A stretch of DNA of 64,000 nt, taken from the NCBI GenBank assembly GCA_945875845.1, contig CAMCMB010000002.1, positions 1-64,000 of the forward strand. The letters run 5' to 3'. The translations under genes and the position numbers were made by a program. Below the pieces are notes generated by a model. That model worked only from the letters and a program-made list of their open reading frames with translations. It was not told the origin of the DNA and made no database searches. Shown piece after piece: positions 63,405 through 64,000 of the stretch; the stretch's first letter is position 1; the number at the start of each line of letters is the position of its first letter. Origin of the DNA: Pirellula staleyi DSM 6068. Its GTDB lineage: Bacteria; Planctomycetota; Planctomycetia; Pirellulales; Pirellulaceae.

Positions 63405-64000
63405 TCAACCAGGAAGGGTTCGCACGCGGTCCTCTTGCCCATTCGAAAGATTGGGCTTGATCGGTAGCACGAATTCGAAGATTGTCCCTGAGCCCACCTC
63501 GGATCGCAATTCGATCGTCCCACCATGCTCCTTGGCGATCTTCAAGCTGACAGGCAATCCCAGGCCGGTACCGCGATTTCCTTTGTTGGACTCAAACATT
63601 GAGAAGATTCGATTCAAATCGTTTTCTGCGATCCCGATTCCGTTATCCCGTACTTCGACGCGTATCTGATCCGAGGTGGTGGTCAAACCAATTTCAACGA
63701 CACCGTTGGATTTGTCAGCACATGCATCGATGGCATTTCCAATCAGATTGAGGATCGCGCGATGGATCGCTTCTCCATCCAACATAAGTTCTGGAAACGC
63801 TGTGGGCCGTTGCCAATTGAGAGAAACTGATTTTTCATTGGCGTGGGTGGCCGAAATTTCAACCACTTCGTCGATGATTGTGCGTAAATCGACTGCCGCT
63901 CGATTGGGTCTTCGATCTTTACTCATGGTCAACATGTCCATCACGAACGTTTCGATACGTTCCTGATTGCGTTCGCAGATTCGCCATCCGTTTTTAACAA
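63405..64000 (-). CDS. Sensor histidine kinase, C-terminal part (runs off the right edge)
   Basis: 197 residues are visible; the frame stays open to the window edge. The start of the visible part (GWRICERNQERIETFVMDML then SKDRRP) is the dimerisation-helix end next to the phospho-acceptor region. The catalytic ATPase domain follows: N-box LNLIGNAIDACADK, G1 VRDNGIGI and G2 GNRGTGLGLPVSLKIAKEHGG. The phosphorylated His and the sensor part lie outside the window. The protein ends with a short tail after EFVLPI. Partner response regulator not seen. Confidence 0.9.
   Translation of the reverse strand, partial: VKNGWRICERNQERIETFVMDMLTMSKDRRPNRAAVDLRTIIDEVVEISATHANEKSVSLNWQRPTAFPELMLDGEAIHRAILNLIGNAIDACADKSNGVVEIGLTTTSDQIRVEVRDNGIGIAENDLNRIFSMFESNKGNRGTGLGLPVSLKIAKEHGGTIELRSEVGSGTIFEFVLPIKPNLSNGQEDRVRTLPG

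Noticed and set aside
1-64000. tRNA, rRNA or riboswitch genes
   Set aside because: Intergenic regions were scanned by eye for T-loop-like sequences, rRNA motifs and obvious riboswitch cores; none convincing was found, though small RNAs cannot be excluded without a covariance search.

Overview
The window looks like chromosomal DNA of a planctomycete, most likely of the Pirellulaceae/Rhodopirellula type. The basis is the adjacent PSCyt1-DUF1549-DUF1553 and DUF1501 genes, a sulfatase, large exported multihaem cytochromes, a redoxin/cytochrome/monooxygenase-like fusion, many secreted proteins of unknown function, moderate GC, and short palindromic repeats scattered between genes. No rRNA, tRNA or CRISPR array was seen.

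Region 1 (1-2955) holds an IS630-type transposase remnant cut by the left edge, palindromic repeats, and a secreted two-domain esterase. Region 2 (2969-18545) is an accessory, defence-like island. It starts with a minus-strand pair (XRE-ImmA/IrrE protein and PIN nuclease). A plus-strand type I restriction-modification locus follows in the order HTH regulator, hsdR, hsdS, two orphan Phd antitoxins, a PIN toxin stump, an unknown gene, hsdM. Behind it lie a small unknown protein, two PD-(D/E)XK-like proteins, a second HTH protein, a truncated-cupin chimera, a pRiA4b ORF-3-like protein, a DUF1653-cupin fusion, a zinc-ribbon macrodomain protein and a PH-like membrane protein, with decayed copies of some of these.

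Region 3 (18694-31677) has a secreted X-Pro-peptidase-like hydrolase convergent with a compact minus-strand [NiFe]-hydrogenase operon. Its order of transcription is beta (Fe-S), gamma (flavin), delta (small), alpha (large), maturation protease, hypA, hypB, hypF, hypC, hypD, hypE. Nearly all junctions overlap or touch. The four-subunit layout is that of group 3b (sulfhydrogenase-type, NADP-linked) enzymes, here with a complete maturation set; a small c-type cytochrome gene lies just upstream on the same strand.

Region 4 (32273-64000) is more ordinary planctomycete chromosome: a J-domain membrane protein whose 3' end has been overrun by tandem repeats, an inositol-monophosphatase-type enzyme, YceI, a U32 protein, a sulfatase, two pentahaem-type cytochromes, pdxJ, DUF1549/1553 and DUF1501 genes, a BASS transporter, a beta-helix protein, M81, M14 and M3 peptidases, a CCA-adding enzyme, and a sensor kinase cut by the right edge.

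The points I would follow up first are the unknown gene translationally coupled to hsdM, the HTH gene leading hsdR, the duplicated and decayed cupin/PH-like/macrodomain block, the hydrogenase operon, and the repeat families that sit at gene ends and in one case have altered a coding sequence. All functional calls come from reading motifs by eye; no database search was run.
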